A stretch of DNA of 64,000 nucleotides from Hahellaceae bacterium (GCA_024234505.1 JACKOD010000005.1:1-64000), one strand, 5' to 3'; positions 7,319 to 17,238 are shown, numbered from the stretch's first letter. The notes: generated by a model from the letters alone, not told the origin. Made by a program: numbers and translations.

Positions 7319-9247
7319 ATGAGCAAGATTATCGGTATTGATTTAGGAACAACTAACTCGTGCGTTGCCATATTGGATGGAGATAAAACCCGGGTTATTG
7401 AGAACGCTGAAGGCGATCGCACCACGCCCTCCATTATTGCTTACACCGATGACGGAGAGACTTTGGTTGGCCAGCCAGCCAAGCGTCAGGCAGTTACCAA
7501 TCCTAAAAACACCTTGTTTGCTATCAAACGCTTGATTGGTAGACGCTTTCAGGATGATGTCGTACAGAAAGATATCAAAATGGTGCCTTACAGTATTGTG
7601 AAGGCCGAAAATGGCGATGCCTGGGTGGATGTCAAGGGAGATAAAAAGGCACCTCCACAAATTTCTGCAGAAATTTTGAAGAAGATGAAGAAGACTGCGG
7701 AAGATTTTCTGGGTGAGAAAGTTTCCGAAGCGGTTATAACTGTACCAGCTTATTTCAACGACTCACAGCGTCAAGCGACTAAAGATGCAGGCCGTATTGC
7801 CGGGCTTGATGTAAAACGCATTATTAACGAGCCAACAGCGGCGGCTCTTGCTTATGGTTTGGATAAAAAGGGCGGCGATTCTGTCGTAGCAGTATACGAT
7901 TTGGGTGGTGGTACGTTCGATATTTCTATTATAGAAATTGCTGACGTTGATGGTGAAATGCAGTTTGAAGTGCTGGCGACCAATGGTGATACCTTCCTTG
8001 GTGGTGAAGATTTCGATTTGCTTGTTATTCAGTATTTGGCAGCAGAATTTAAAAAGGATACCGGTATTGATCTGACTGGTGATCCGCTGGCCATGCAGCG
8101 CTTGAAAGAAGCAGGTGAAAAAGCCAAGGTCGAACTGTCAAGCAGCCAGCAGACCGATGTGAATCTGCCTTATATTACTGCTGATCAGACTGGGCCTAAG
8201 CACCTGAATGTAAAATTGACTCGTGCCAAACTGGAGTCCTTGGTTGAGACGTTAGTGGAGCGCAGTCTTGAGCCTTGTCGTGTTGCGTTGAAAGATTCAG
8301 GTTTGGATAAAGGCCAGATCAATGAGGTTATTCTGGTAGGCGGGCAAACTCGTATGCCTATGGTTCAGCGCAAGGTAGCTGAATTTTTCGGTAAAGAGCC
8401 TCGTAAAGATGTCAATCCGGATGAAGCGGTGGCCATTGGTGCAGCGATTCAGGCGGGCGTATTGTCTGGTCATGTGAAGGATGTCTTGCTGCTTGATGTG
8501 AGCCCTTTAACTCTGGGTATCGAAACGATGGGTGGTGTGGCTACGCCGCTAATTGAAAAGAATACGACTATCCCAACGAAGAAGTCACAAGTGTTTTCAA
8601 CGGCGGACGACAATCAGACTGCTGTTACCATACATGTTGTTCAGGGGGAGCGTAAGCAAGCGTCTCAGAACAAGTCTTTGGGTCGATTCGATTTGGCAGA
8701 TATTCCTCCTGCGCCGCGCGGCATGCCTCAGATTGAAGTGACTTTTGATATTGATGCGAATGGTATTCTGAACGTTTCTGCAAAAGACAAGGCAACGGGC
8801 AAGCAGCAGTCAATCGTGATCAAAGCCTCTTCTGGTTTGTCTGAAGACGAGATTGAAAGCATGGTTCGTGATGCAGAGAGTCATGCGGACGAAGATCGTA
8901 AATTTGAAGAGTTGATTACTGCACGTAATCAGGCGGATGGTATGATTCATGCTGTGCGTAAAACTTTGACTGAAGCCGGAGACAAGGCAACCGCGGAAGA
9001 GAAAGAGAAAATTGAGGCAGCGATAAAGGATCTGGAAGCAGCGGTCAAAACAGATGACAAGGCTGACATTGAAGCAAAAACTGCAAAACTAACAGAAGCG
9101 TCCGGACAGTTGGCTCAAAAGCTCTATGCCGAACAAGAGCAGGCACAGGCGCAACCTGATGCAGAAGGTGCTGCGGGGAATACTGGCGGGGCTTCTGATG
9201 ATGCGGTTGATGCAGAGTTTGAAGAGGTTAAAGACGATAAGCGTTAA
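7319..9247 (+). CDS. dnaK: molecular chaperone DnaK (Hsp70)
   Basis: DnaK is the ATP-dependent Hsp70 chaperone. The 642-residue protein begins MSKIIGIDLGTTNSC. It has the phosphate-binding loops (DLGTTNS at the start, VYDLGGGTFDISII), the VILVGGQTRMP adenosine motif, the DVSPLTLGIETMGG linker into the substrate-binding beta-sandwich, the helical lid (about 510-605) and the conserved acidic tail ending AEFEEVKDDKR. I start at 7319, preceded by GGAG. An in-frame upstream start adds eleven residues unlike the family. Length matches E. coli DnaK (638). Confidence 0.98.
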   Translation: MSKIIGIDLGTTNSCVAILDGDKTRVIENAEGDRTTPSIIAYTDDGETLVGQPAKRQAVTNPKNTLFAIKRLIGRRFQDDVVQKDIKMVPYSIVKAENGDAWVDVKGDKKAPPQISAEILKKMKKTAEDFLGEKVSEAVITVPAYFNDSQRQATKDAGRIAGLDVKRIINEPTAAALAYGLDKKGGDSVVAVYDLGGGTFDISIIEIADVDGEMQFEVLATNGDTFLGGEDFDLLVIQYLAAEFKKDTGIDLTGDPLAMQRLKEAGEKAKVELSSSQQTDVNLPYITADQTGPKHLNVKLTRAKLESLVETLVERSLEPCRVALKDSGLDKGQINEVILVGGQTRMPMVQRKVAEFFGKEPRKDVNPDEAVAIGAAIQAGVLSGHVKDVLLLDVSPLTLGIETMGGVATPLIEKNTTIPTKKSQVFSTADDNQTAVTIHVVQGERKQASQNKSLGRFDLADIPPAPRGMPQIEVTFDIDANGILNVSAKDKATGKQQSIVIKASSGLSEDEIESMVRDAESHADEDRKFEELITARNQADGMIHAVRKTLTEAGDKATAEEKEKIEAAIKDLEAAVKTDDKADIEAKTAKLTEASGQLAQKLYAEQEQAQAQPDAEGAAGNTGGASDDAVDAEFEEVKDDKR

Positions 9248-9296
9248 TTCGTTGAGATAAGGGCGCCAAAGCGCGCCTGAAAATGGTAATAATGTG

Positions 9297-9320
9297 GCGC
9301 GGGAGTCTATACTCCCGCGC
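9297..9320 (+). repeat. perfect hairpin between dnaK and dnaJ
   Basis: GCGCGGGAGT and ACTCCCGCGC form a perfect 10-bp stem with a four-base loop. No T run follows, so it is not a standard intrinsic terminator. A role in setting the dnaK:dnaJ mRNA ratio by stability or processing is inference. Confidence 0.7.
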
Positions 9321-9392
9321 GTCGTTGTGGATCAGGCAACGATATGCGTAACATTGTTACATCAAATTCATCCGAAAGTGTCAAAGTAGATT

Positions 9393-10523
9393 ATGTCCAA
9401 ACGCGATTATTACGAAGTGCTCGGTGTGGCTCGCACCGTTGATGAAAAGGAAATCAAAAAGGCCTACCGGCGTCTGGCCATGAAATATCATCCAGACCGA
9501 AATCCAGATGACGCGAGCGCTGAAGAAAAGTTTAAAGAAGCGACCGAGGCGTACGAAGTGCTTTCTGATCAGCAGCGCAGAGCTGCCTATGACCAGTTTG
9601 GTCATGCGGGGGTAGAGCAAGGCGCAGGAGGTGCTGGTGGCTTTGGTGGCGGCAGCTTCAGCGATATTTTTGGTGATGTGTTTGGTGACATTTTTGGTGG
9701 TGGTGGCGGTGGTCGTTCTCGTTCAACTCGAGGTTCTGACTTGCGCTACAACCTGGAGCTTGACCTGGAAAGTGCAGTGCGTGGCACGACGGTTAAGATA
9801 CGGGTTCCAACTCATGTGCGTTGTGAAGGGTGCGAAGGTTCGGGGGCTGAAAAAGGTACACAGGCTGAAACTTGCGGTACCTGTCGTGGTTCAGGCCAGA
9901 TACGCATGCAGCAAGGGTTTTTCTCCGTGCAGCAAACCTGCCCCCATTGTCGGGGTCGTGGTAAGACAATAAAGAATCCGTGTAAGAAGTGTCATGGTGT
10001 GGGCGTTGTTGAAGAAGACAAGACCTTATCTGTGAAGGTTCCTGCCGGTGTAGATACGGGTGATCGTATTCGTTTGGCAGGAGAGGGAGAGGTCGGGGTC
10101 AATGGAGGCCCTTCAGGCGACCTGTATGTTCAGGTGTCGGTTAAAGAACATCCTATTTTTGTGCGTGATGGTAAAAATCTTTATTGTGATGTGCCCATAA
10201 CGTTTGTGGATGCCGCATTGGGTGGCGAAATGGAAGTGCCTACTCTCGATGGGCGAGTCAAGCTGAAGATTCCGGCTGAGACGCAGACGGGCAAGTTGTT
10301 CCGCTTGCGCGGCAAAGGGGTTGTGCCTGTGAGAGGCGGAGCTCCGGGAGATTTGTTGTGTCGTGTAATTATCGAAACACCTATAAATCTTACAAAGCGT
10401 CAAAAGGATCTGCTTAAGGAGTTTCAGGAAACATTGGATTCCGGAAAGAGTGGAGAGCACGCGCCTAAAAAGCATTCATGGTTTGAAGGTGTAAAAAGCT
10501 TTTTCGATGATATGAAATTCTGA
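9393..10523 (+). CDS. dnaJ: co-chaperone DnaJ (Hsp40)
   Basis: DnaJ stimulates DnaK ATPase and loads substrates. The 376-residue class I protein has a J domain with HPD at 33-35, a Gly/Phe-rich linker (about 72-112), and a zinc region with four CxxCxGxG repeats (CEGCEGSG, CGTCRGSG, CPHCRGRG, CKKCHGVG). Two C-terminal beta domains follow, with GDLYVQVSVKEHPIFVRDG and a final dimerisation helix. It is separated from dnaK by 145 bases containing a strong hairpin and probably shares the heat-shock transcript. Confidence 0.98.
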   Translation: MSKRDYYEVLGVARTVDEKEIKKAYRRLAMKYHPDRNPDDASAEEKFKEATEAYEVLSDQQRRAAYDQFGHAGVEQGAGGAGGFGGGSFSDIFGDVFGDIFGGGGGGRSRSTRGSDLRYNLELDLESAVRGTTVKIRVPTHVRCEGCEGSGAEKGTQAETCGTCRGSGQIRMQQGFFSVQQTCPHCRGRGKTIKNPCKKCHGVGVVEEDKTLSVKVPAGVDTGDRIRLAGEGEVGVNGGPSGDLYVQVSVKEHPIFVRDGKNLYCDVPITFVDAALGGEMEVPTLDGRVKLKIPAETQTGKLFRLRGKGVVPVRGGAPGDLLCRVIIETPINLTKRQKDLLKEFQETLDSGKSGEHAPKKHSWFEGVKSFFDDMKF

Positions 10524-10558
10524 GATCAGTTATTCCAAATAAGAAGGATGCGTGACGA

Positions 10559-11362
10559 ATGGTTAAAATAGCAGTCATTGGCGCCACCGGGCGTATGGGT
10601 AAAGTGCTCGTCGAGGCCGTTCAATTGGCTGATTCGGCACAAATGGGGGCGGCAATTGTGCCGCCCGACAGCAGTTTATTGGGTGCAGATATCGGTGAGG
10701 TGGTGGGTCTCGGGAAGTTGGGGTTGACTATTGCCGGTGCGCTGGATGAGGTGGTTGACGACTTTGATGTATTAATTGACTTCACAACGCCAGAGCTGAC
10801 CATGACTAATCTGGATTTCTGTCGACGGACAGGAAAGGGTATCGTAATTGGTACGACTGGATTGTCGGAGGAGCAGAAAGAACGATTGAATCAAGCGGCC
10901 GCTGACATTCCCATTGTGTTTGCGCCAAACATGAGTGTGGGCGTGAATCTGGCGTTGAAACTTCTGAAAATTGCGGCAGAAGTTTTAGGCGATGATGCAG
11001 ATATTGAGATTATTGAGGCCCATCACCGCTACAAAAAAGATGCGCCTTCAGGGACGGCTTTGCGAATGGGTGAGGCTGTTGCCGAAGCTCTGGGTCGAGA
11101 CCTCAAAAGTTGTGCGGTGTATGGCAGAGAAGGAATCACAGGAGAGCGTTCAAGAGAGACCATCGGCTTTGCGACGGTAAGGGCCGGAGACGTGGTAGGT
11201 GATCATACCGTGCTTTTTGCCAGCGAAGGTGAGCGGTTGGAAATAACGCATAAGGCAAGTAGCCGGATGACTTTTGCCAAAGGCGCAGTGCGAGCGGCTA
11301 CTTGGCTAAAAGGGCGCGAGTGTGGTCTTTTTGATATGCGGGATGTGCTAAATTTGCACTAG
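10559..11362 (+). CDS. dapB: 4-hydroxy-tetrahydrodipicolinate reductase
   Basis: DapB performs the NAD(P)H-dependent reduction that commits aspartate semialdehyde-derived carbon to diaminopimelate and lysine. The 267-residue protein has the N-terminal Rossmann motif KIAVIGATGRMGK (3-15) and, in the catalytic half, EIIEAHHRYKKDAPSGTA, which carries the catalytic His pair, the Lys and the SGT substrate loop. GFATVRAGDVVGDHTVLFASEGE is also present. Length matches the family (about 270). AAGGA precedes the ATG. It is co-directional with dnaJ (35-base gap) and carA. Confidence 0.97.
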   Translation: MVKIAVIGATGRMGKVLVEAVQLADSAQMGAAIVPPDSSLLGADIGEVVGLGKLGLTIAGALDEVVDDFDVLIDFTTPELTMTNLDFCRRTGKGIVIGTTGLSEEQKERLNQAAADIPIVFAPNMSVGVNLALKLLKIAAEVLGDDADIEIIEAHHRYKKDAPSGTALRMGEAVAEALGRDLKSCAVYGREGITGERSRETIGFATVRAGDVVGDHTVLFASEGERLEITHKASSRMTFAKGAVRAATWLKGRECGLFDMRDVLNLH

Positions 11363-11659
11363 GTTTGAAGTTGTTTGTTGTTGTCTGAGATTTAAAGTTA
11401 GTAGCTGGACCCGCTATTTTTTTTGTGGGGGGTTGGTGCCTGTGAATGAAGCATCCTTTTGCATAGACAGTTTGGTGTTCTATCGGTAAAATAACGAGGT
11501 TTGTGCGCGCTTTTTGTGCGTCCGTGAGCAAAGCCGCGAAAAAGGAATAATTACAATGAAGCGGGGTGGGGCAGTAAATGGCTCCATCTCGCTTTTTTGC
11601 AACCTGAATTCTACTTTTTCGGGCATTCATGGACGCCTATCGTTTTAGTTTGAGAGGAT
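11363..11659 (+). promoter_or_regulatory. dapB-carA intergenic, carA leader
   Basis: About 300 bases without a supported gene. It is where the carAB promoters and any arginine or pyrimidine control should lie. I see no clear tRNA, terminator or confident promoter match. Reading frames within it lack a ribosome-binding site and a recognisable product. Confidence 0.4.
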
Positions 11660-12793
11660 ATGGCATTGATTAAACCGGCAATTCTGGCTCTTGAGGATGG
11701 GAGCATTTTCAAAGGCGTATCTATCGGAGCAGATGGTCAGACCAGTGGTGAGGTGGTTTTTAATACCGCCATGACAGGGTATCAGGAAATATTGACGGAT
11801 CCCTCTTATGCTCGTCAGATCGTAACACTGACTTATCCCCATATAGGCAATACCGGTGTCAATGACGAAGATGTTGAATCTGATCGCGTTTGGGCTTCCG
11901 GGCTGGTTATTCGTGATTTGCCCTTGGTTGCCAGTAACTGGAGATCCCAGAAGTCACTGGATCAATATTTGAAAGAAAACAATATAGTCGCAATCGCGGA
12001 TATTGATACTCGTCGGCTGACGCGAATCTTGAGAGAGAAAGGCGCGCAAAATGGCTGCATTGTGGCGGGTGACAATATATCAGAGGAAGATGCGCTGGCA
12101 ATGGCGCGTAATTTTCCCGGACTAAAGGGAATGGATCTCGCAAAAGAAGTCTGCCGTAAAGAAGGCTGGTCGTGGGATCAGGCAGAATGGGATCTGGCAT
12201 CCGGCTATGATGTTCAATCCGAAGCGAAATTCAATGTGGTTGCCTACGACTTCGGCGTGAAATTCAACATACTTCGCATGTTGGCCGCTCGTGGCTGTAA
12301 GCTTACCATTGTGCCAGCACAAACGCCTGCATCTGAAGTGCTGGCAATGAACCCTGATGGCGTATTTTTATCGAATGGTCCCGGTGATCCGGAACCTTGT
12401 GATTACGCAATTCAGGCGATTCGTGAAATTCTTGCTACTGCCACACCTGTATTCGGCATCTGTTTGGGGCATCAATTGCTCGCGCTTGCCAGTGGAGCCA
12501 AAACGGTAAAAATGAAATTTGGCCATCATGGTGCCAATCACCCTGTTCAGGATCTTGAGTCGGGTGTTGTAATGATTACCAGTCAAAATCATGGCTTTGC
12601 CGTGGACGAGTCTTCGTTGCCCGCCAATGTTCAGGCAACTCACAAATCCCTGTTTGATGGATCGCTTCAGGGAATTCGTCGTACAGATGTTCCTGCATTT
12701 AGTTTTCAGGGACATCCAGAAGCCAGTCCGGGGCCGCATGATGTTGCACCGCTGTTCGACCAGTTTATTGATGCCATGAAGGCGCGCAAGTAA
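11660..12793 (+). CDS. carA: carbamoyl-phosphate synthase small subunit
   Basis: CarA hydrolyses glutamine and passes ammonia to CarB for carbamoyl phosphate, the shared precursor of arginine and pyrimidines. The 377-residue protein has the N-terminal CPSase small domain (ALIKPAILALEDGSIFKG, TGYQEILTDPSYA) and a C-terminal class I amidotransferase domain. There the nucleophile lies in VFGICLGHQLLAL and the His-Glu pair in FQGHPEASPGPHD. GAGAGGAT precedes the ATG. carB follows after 58 bases. Confidence 0.98.
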   Translation: MALIKPAILALEDGSIFKGVSIGADGQTSGEVVFNTAMTGYQEILTDPSYARQIVTLTYPHIGNTGVNDEDVESDRVWASGLVIRDLPLVASNWRSQKSLDQYLKENNIVAIADIDTRRLTRILREKGAQNGCIVAGDNISEEDALAMARNFPGLKGMDLAKEVCRKEGWSWDQAEWDLASGYDVQSEAKFNVVAYDFGVKFNILRMLAARGCKLTIVPAQTPASEVLAMNPDGVFLSNGPGDPEPCDYAIQAIREILATATPVFGICLGHQLLALASGAKTVKMKFGHHGANHPVQDLESGVVMITSQNHGFAVDESSLPANVQATHKSLFDGSLQGIRRTDVPAFSFQGHPEASPGPHDVAPLFDQFIDAMKARK

Positions 12794-12851
12794 CACGAAT
12801 ACTGGGACTAGAAACAGATTGTGACTTCAGAATTTAAGTGGAAAAAGCAAA

Positions 12852-15800
12852 ATGCCAAAGCGTAGCGACATAAAAAGTATTCTGATCCTGGGTGCTGGAC
12901 CGATAGTGATTGGTCAGGCCTGTGAGTTTGATTATTCCGGTGCACAGGCCTGTAAGGCGCTCCGGGAAGAAGGTATTCGGGTTATTTTGGTGAATTCTAA
13001 CCCTGCGACCATCATGACCGATCCGTCAATGGCTGATGCCACCTATATTGAACCTATTACCTGGCGCACTGTTGAGAAAATTATCGAGAAAGAGCGCCCT
13101 GATGCGGTGTTGCCGACCATGGGGGGGCAGACTGCACTGAATTGTGCACTGGATCTGGAGCGTCATGGTGTATTAGAGAAATATGGCGTTGAAATGATTG
13201 GCGCGAACGCAGATACCATTGATAAGGCCGAAGATCGTGAGCGTTTCGATAAGGCGATGAAAGCCATTGGGCTCGATACGCCTCGTTCTGCTATCGCACA
13301 CAGCATGGAAGAGGCGCTTCAGGTTCTCGATTCAATCGGATTTCCTTGCATTATTCGCCCCTCATTTACCATGGGCGGCAGCGGAGGAGGTATTGCATAT
13401 AACCGTGATGAATTCGAAGAAATTTGTGCGCGCGGTCTGGATATGTCGCCCACCAAAGAACTGCTTATTGATGAGTCGTTGATTGGATGGAAAGAATATG
13501 AAATGGAAGTTGTTCGAGACAAAAAGGACAACTGCATTATTATTTGCGCTATTGAGAATTTCGATGCGATGGGCGTTCATACGGGCGACTCTATCACTGT
13601 AGCGCCAGCCCAAACTTTAACGGATAAAGAATACCAAATCATGCGTAACGCTTCTTTGGCGGTATTGCGTGAGATTGGCGTAGAGACCGGTGGATCCAAC
13701 GTTCAGTTTGGTATCTGTCCAACAGATGGGCGGATGGTCGTTATTGAGATGAACCCCCGGGTTTCTCGCTCATCGGCTCTGGCGTCTAAAGCAACAGGGT
13801 TCCCCATTGCCAAAGTAGCGGCGAAGCTTGCGATTGGATATACCCTGGACGAGCTGATGAATGACATTACTGGTGGAAAGACACCTGCGTCGTTCGAGCC
13901 ATCCATCGACTACGTTGTAACAAAAATTCCTCGCTTCACGTTTGAAAAGTTTCCTCAGGCTGATGGTCGACTGACGACCCAGATGAAGTCTGTGGGTGAG
14001 GTGATGGCTATTGGTCGCACCTTTCAGGAATCTGTGCAAAAGGCTTTGCGTGGGTTGGAGGTGGGCTCTTCCGGATTTGAATCCAAGGTGGATTTTGATT
14101 CGGATGAAGCGAAAGACACCATTGTACGTGAATTGAAGACGCCAGGTGCAGAGCGTATTTGGTATGTGGGTGATGCGTTCAGAGCTGGAATGAGCGTTGC
14201 TGAAGTCTATAGCTACAGCCATATCGACCCATGGTATCTGGTGCAAATCGAAGATTTAATCAAAGATGAATTGCGCGTTTCCCAGATGGGCAAAGCTGAG
14301 CTGGATAAAGAGGCGATGTACCGACTGAAGCGCAAAGGTTTTTCTGATACGCGTCTGGCGGCCTTGATGGGTATTTCTGAAAAGGAATTCCGTCGCATGC
14401 GTCACGATTTTGGGGTCAGACCGGTTTACAAGCGGGTGGATACTTGTGCGGCTGAATTTGCTTCTTCTACGGCTTATATGTATTCGACCTATGAGGAGGA
14501 GTGCGAGGCGCAACCAACTAATCGTGAAAAAATTGTAGTGATTGGTGGTGGTCCCAACAGGATTGGTCAGGGAATTGAGTTTGATTATTGCTGTGTGCAT
14601 GCCGCACTGGCGATGCGAGAGGATGGTTATGAAACCATTATGATCAACTGTAATCCTGAGACGGTATCAACTGACTATGATACATCTGACCGGCTTTATT
14701 TTGAGCCGATTACTTTGGAAGATGTACTCGAAATTGTTGAGCTGGAAAAGCCTAAAGGGGTAATCGTGCATTATGGCGGCCAAACACCGCTGAAGCTTGC
14801 ACGAGGATTGGATGATGCCGGCGTGCCGATTATCGGGACTAATCCGGATGCGATTGATCGTGCTGAGGATCGTGAGAGATTCCAGCAGATGATTGTCCGT
14901 TTGGGTTTAAAGCAGCCGTCCAACGCGACCGTTCGCAGTCTTGAAGAGGGAATTGTTGCTGCGCGCGAGATCGGATATCCGCTGGTGGTTCGCCCGTCGT
15001 ACGTGTTAGGTGGACGGGCAATGGAAATTGTTTATAAAGAGGATGAACTGACTCGCTATATGAAAACAGCGGTTAGTGTCTCGAATGATAGCCCTGTTTT
15101 GCTGGATCACTTTTTGAATGCGGCCATCGAAGTGGATATTGATGCGGTTTGTGATGGGCAGCAGGTGGTAATCGGTGCCATCATGCAGCACATTGAGCAG
15201 GCGGGTGTGCACTCTGGTGACTCGGCGTGCTCATTGCCTCCTTATACCTTGCCGGCAGATGTGCAGGATGGTATGCGTGAAGTGGTGAAGAAAATGGCCC
15301 TGGAATTAGGTGTTGTTGGCCTGATGAACGTGCAGTTGGCGTATCAGGATGGCGAGATCTATGTTATTGAAGTCAATCCAAGAGCTTCACGTACCGTTCC
15401 GTTTGTGTCCAAGGCGATTGGCGTATCGTTGGCAAAAATTGCCGCCCGCTGTATGGCGGGTACGTCATTGGAAGCGCAGAATTTTGTTGAGGAAATCATT
15501 CCCAAACACTTCAGTGTGAAAGAGTCTGTTTTTCCGTTCAAAAAGTTTCCTGGTGTGGATCCGATCCTTGGGCCGGAAATGAAGTCAACCGGTGAGGTGA
15601 TGGGGATTGGTGACAGCTTTGATGAAGCTTTCGCTAAGGGCGCACTTGCTGCAGGTGAGGTATTGCCAGCGTCGGGAACGGTATTTATCAGTGTGCGTGA
15701 TGCAGATAAGCCTGGTTTGGCTCAGCTTGGACGCGACTTGATTGAAGTTGGCTTTAGTTTGATCGCTACTGGTGGGACAGCGCGAGCACTTGAGGCGGCT

Positions 15801-16058
15801 GGTTTACCCGTTCGTTATATTAATAAAGTGAACGAAGGGCGGCCCCACATTGTGGATGCTATCAAGAACGACGAAATCGCGTTAATTATCAATACAACCG
15901 AAGGGCGACGCGCTATTGCAGATTCTGCGCAGATTCGCCAATCAGCGCTGCAGAAAAAGGTCACTTATTCTACAACGCTGGCGGGTGGTGAAGCTTTCTG
16001 TCGAGCTATCAAATTCGGTCAGGAAAAAACTGTGCGTCGCCTGCAAGATTTGCACTAA
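12852..16058 (+). CDS. carB: carbamoyl-phosphate synthase large subunit
   Basis: CarB builds carbamoyl phosphate from bicarbonate, ammonia and two ATP. The 1068-residue protein has two homologous ATP-grasp halves: ILILGAGPIVIGQACEFDYSG in the first, repeated as VVIGGGPNRIGQGIEFDYC in the second, each with PxxVRPS-type nucleotide loops. A C-terminal MGS-like allosteric domain (about 935-1068, FISVRDADKPGLAQLGRDLIEVGF and IATGGTARAL) binds UMP and ornithine in E. coli. Length is close to E. coli CarB (1073). No gene lies between carA and carB, unlike in P. aeruginosa. Confidence 0.98.
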   Translation: MPKRSDIKSILILGAGPIVIGQACEFDYSGAQACKALREEGIRVILVNSNPATIMTDPSMADATYIEPITWRTVEKIIEKERPDAVLPTMGGQTALNCALDLERHGVLEKYGVEMIGANADTIDKAEDRERFDKAMKAIGLDTPRSAIAHSMEEALQVLDSIGFPCIIRPSFTMGGSGGGIAYNRDEFEEICARGLDMSPTKELLIDESLIGWKEYEMEVVRDKKDNCIIICAIENFDAMGVHTGDSITVAPAQTLTDKEYQIMRNASLAVLREIGVETGGSNVQFGICPTDGRMVVIEMNPRVSRSSALASKATGFPIAKVAAKLAIGYTLDELMNDITGGKTPASFEPSIDYVVTKIPRFTFEKFPQADGRLTTQMKSVGEVMAIGRTFQESVQKALRGLEVGSSGFESKVDFDSDEAKDTIVRELKTPGAERIWYVGDAFRAGMSVAEVYSYSHIDPWYLVQIEDLIKDELRVSQMGKAELDKEAMYRLKRKGFSDTRLAALMGISEKEFRRMRHDFGVRPVYKRVDTCAAEFASSTAYMYSTYEEECEAQPTNREKIVVIGGGPNRIGQGIEFDYCCVHAALAMREDGYETIMINCNPETVSTDYDTSDRLYFEPITLEDVLEIVELEKPKGVIVHYGGQTPLKLARGLDDAGVPIIGTNPDAIDRAEDRERFQQMIVRLGLKQPSNATVRSLEEGIVAAREIGYPLVVRPSYVLGGRAMEIVYKEDELTRYMKTAVSVSNDSPVLLDHFLNAAIEVDIDAVCDGQQVVIGAIMQHIEQAGVHSGDSACSLPPYTLPADVQDGMREVVKKMALELGVVGLMNVQLAYQDGEIYVIEVNPRASRTVPFVSKAIGVSLAKIAARCMAGTSLEAQNFVEEIIPKHFSVKESVFPFKKFPGVDPILGPEMKSTGEVMGIGDSFDEAFAKGALAAGEVLPASGTVFISVRDADKPGLAQLGRDLIEVGFSLIATGGTARALEAAGLPVRYINKVNEGRPHIVDAIKNDEIALIINTTEGRRAIADSAQIRQSALQKKVTYSTTLAGGEAFCRAIKFGQEKTVRRLQDLH

Positions 16059-16075
16059 TCTATTAGTTATTTTTT

Positions 16076-16107
16076 GAAGCGAGCGTTGGTTTGCCATCGC
16101 TCGCTTC
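16076..16107 (+). terminator. hairpin between carB and greA
   Basis: A perfect 10-bp inverted repeat GAAGCGAGCG / CGCTCGCTTC has a 12-base loop and no trailing T run. It may be a weak or Rho-assisted terminator for carB or a stem-loop in the greA leader. Confidence 0.5.
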
Positions 16108-16129
16108 GTCGTTATGGTAGGGAAAATTT

Positions 16130-16606
16130 ATGATTAGAGTACCAATGACCGTCAAGGGTGAACTGGCACTGCGAGAAGAATTACAACGTCTGAAGACAGT
16201 AGACAGACCGAGAATTATTCAGGCTATCGCGGACGCGAGGGCGCACGGGGATCTTAAAGAAAATGCTGAATATCATGCCGCGCGTGAGCAGCAGAGTTTT
16301 GCGGAAGGTCGGATTCAGGAAATCGAATCGAAACTTTCTATGGCTCAAGTCATTGATGTTACTAAAATTGAAAAGACGGGTAAGGTTATATTTGGGACAA
16401 CCTTGCGTTTGATAAATGTGAATACCGATGAAGAAGTCACCTACTGCATCGTGGGGGATGATGAGGCGGATATTAAGAGTGGAAAAATTTCGGTTTCATC
16501 GCCAATTGCCCGGGCTTTGGTCGGGAAGCAGGAAGGTGATGTCGTTTCTATCAGGGTTCCAAGTGGTATTGTAGAATACGAAATCGATCTGGTTGAGCAC
16601 TTGTAA
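16130..16606 (+). CDS. greA: transcription elongation factor GreA
   Basis: GreA enters the RNA polymerase secondary channel and stimulates cleavage of backtracked RNA. The 158-residue protein has the N-terminal coiled-coil (LREELQRLKTVDRPRIIQAIADARAHGDLKENAEYHAAREQQ) with the acidic tip pair in DLKENAEY that holds catalytic Mg2+. The C-terminal FKBP-like domain contains SPIARALVGKQEGDVV. Length equals E. coli GreA (158). GGTAGGGA precedes the ATG, and a strong terminator follows. Confidence 0.98.
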   Translation: MIRVPMTVKGELALREELQRLKTVDRPRIIQAIADARAHGDLKENAEYHAAREQQSFAEGRIQEIESKLSMAQVIDVTKIEKTGKVIFGTTLRLINVNTDEEVTYCIVGDDEADIKSGKISVSSPIARALVGKQEGDVVSIRVPSGIVEYEIDLVEHL

Positions 16607-16630
16607 TTTGAATTCCTGAAGTTGACATAC

Positions 16631-16654
16631 AAGGGAGCGTGGCTCCCTTTTTTA
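16631..16654 (+). terminator. greA intrinsic terminator
   Basis: AAGGGAGC / GCTCCCTT with a three-base loop is followed by a T run. Confidence 0.88.
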
Positions 16655-16700
16655 TTGGGCTGAAAGGAGCCCTGATTATCCTCAAGGGCTTTTAGCAGCG

Positions 16701-17018
16701 TTACTTGCTCACGCTGTTTCTCTGCAGATTGGATAGTTTTGGGTTTGGCTGTTTGGCTTTGCGTAAGATTATCGCAATTTTTCCAATCACCTGAATAAGC
16801 TCTGACTGGGTTTCTTGTACCAGTTCGGCAATAAGTGCGGCTCGATCTTCCCGCTCAGTGAGGGCAATTTTTACTTTGATAAGTTCGTGGTCATTGAGTG
16901 CTCTTTCGAGTTCCGCCTTTACGCCATCGGTGATGCCGTTTTCGCTAACGATAACTACCGGATTGAGCGCGTGTGCAATGGCTCGGTATTGCTTTTTTTG
17001 GGCTGCCGTCAAAGGCAT
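16701..17018 (-). CDS. yhbY: YhbY family ribosome-associated RNA-binding protein
   Basis: This is a 105-residue protein with a single CRM (CRS1-YhbY) domain that associates with pre-50S ribosomal particles. Visible are PLTAAQKKQYRAIAHALNPVVIVSENGITDGV at the N-terminus, ALNDHELIKVKI and the terminal IQVIGKIAIILRK strand. The start is MPLTAAQ (17018); an upstream in-frame start adds six residues unlike the family. It lies on the minus strand between greA and rlmE, the conserved position in gammaproteobacteria. Confidence 0.93.
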   Translation of the reverse strand: MPLTAAQKKQYRAIAHALNPVVIVSENGITDGVKAELERALNDHELIKVKIALTEREDRAALIAELVQETQSELIQVIGKIAIILRKAKQPNPKLSNLQRNSVSK

Positions 17019-17238
17019 GTTGAATCTCGCTATCAATGTTCGGATAAATAACCCGAAGAATGTCGGTTGTGGTCCTTATACCTTAAGCTGTGTCCGATGT
17101 CTTGTGACTTAAGCACGGCGTTAGGTTAGGGATTGTTCATTGGTTCACGTATAATGTGACTCAATTTGTCCGCTATTCTAGCAGTTTGAAGTCGCAGAGA
17201 GAATTCTCTGTAATGCATTTAAATATGAGGTAACAGTT

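Noticed and set aside
11298..11630. Possible gene on the minus strand between dapB and carA
   Set aside because: No ribosome-binding site, composition unlike neighbouring proteins, and it overlaps the end of dapB.
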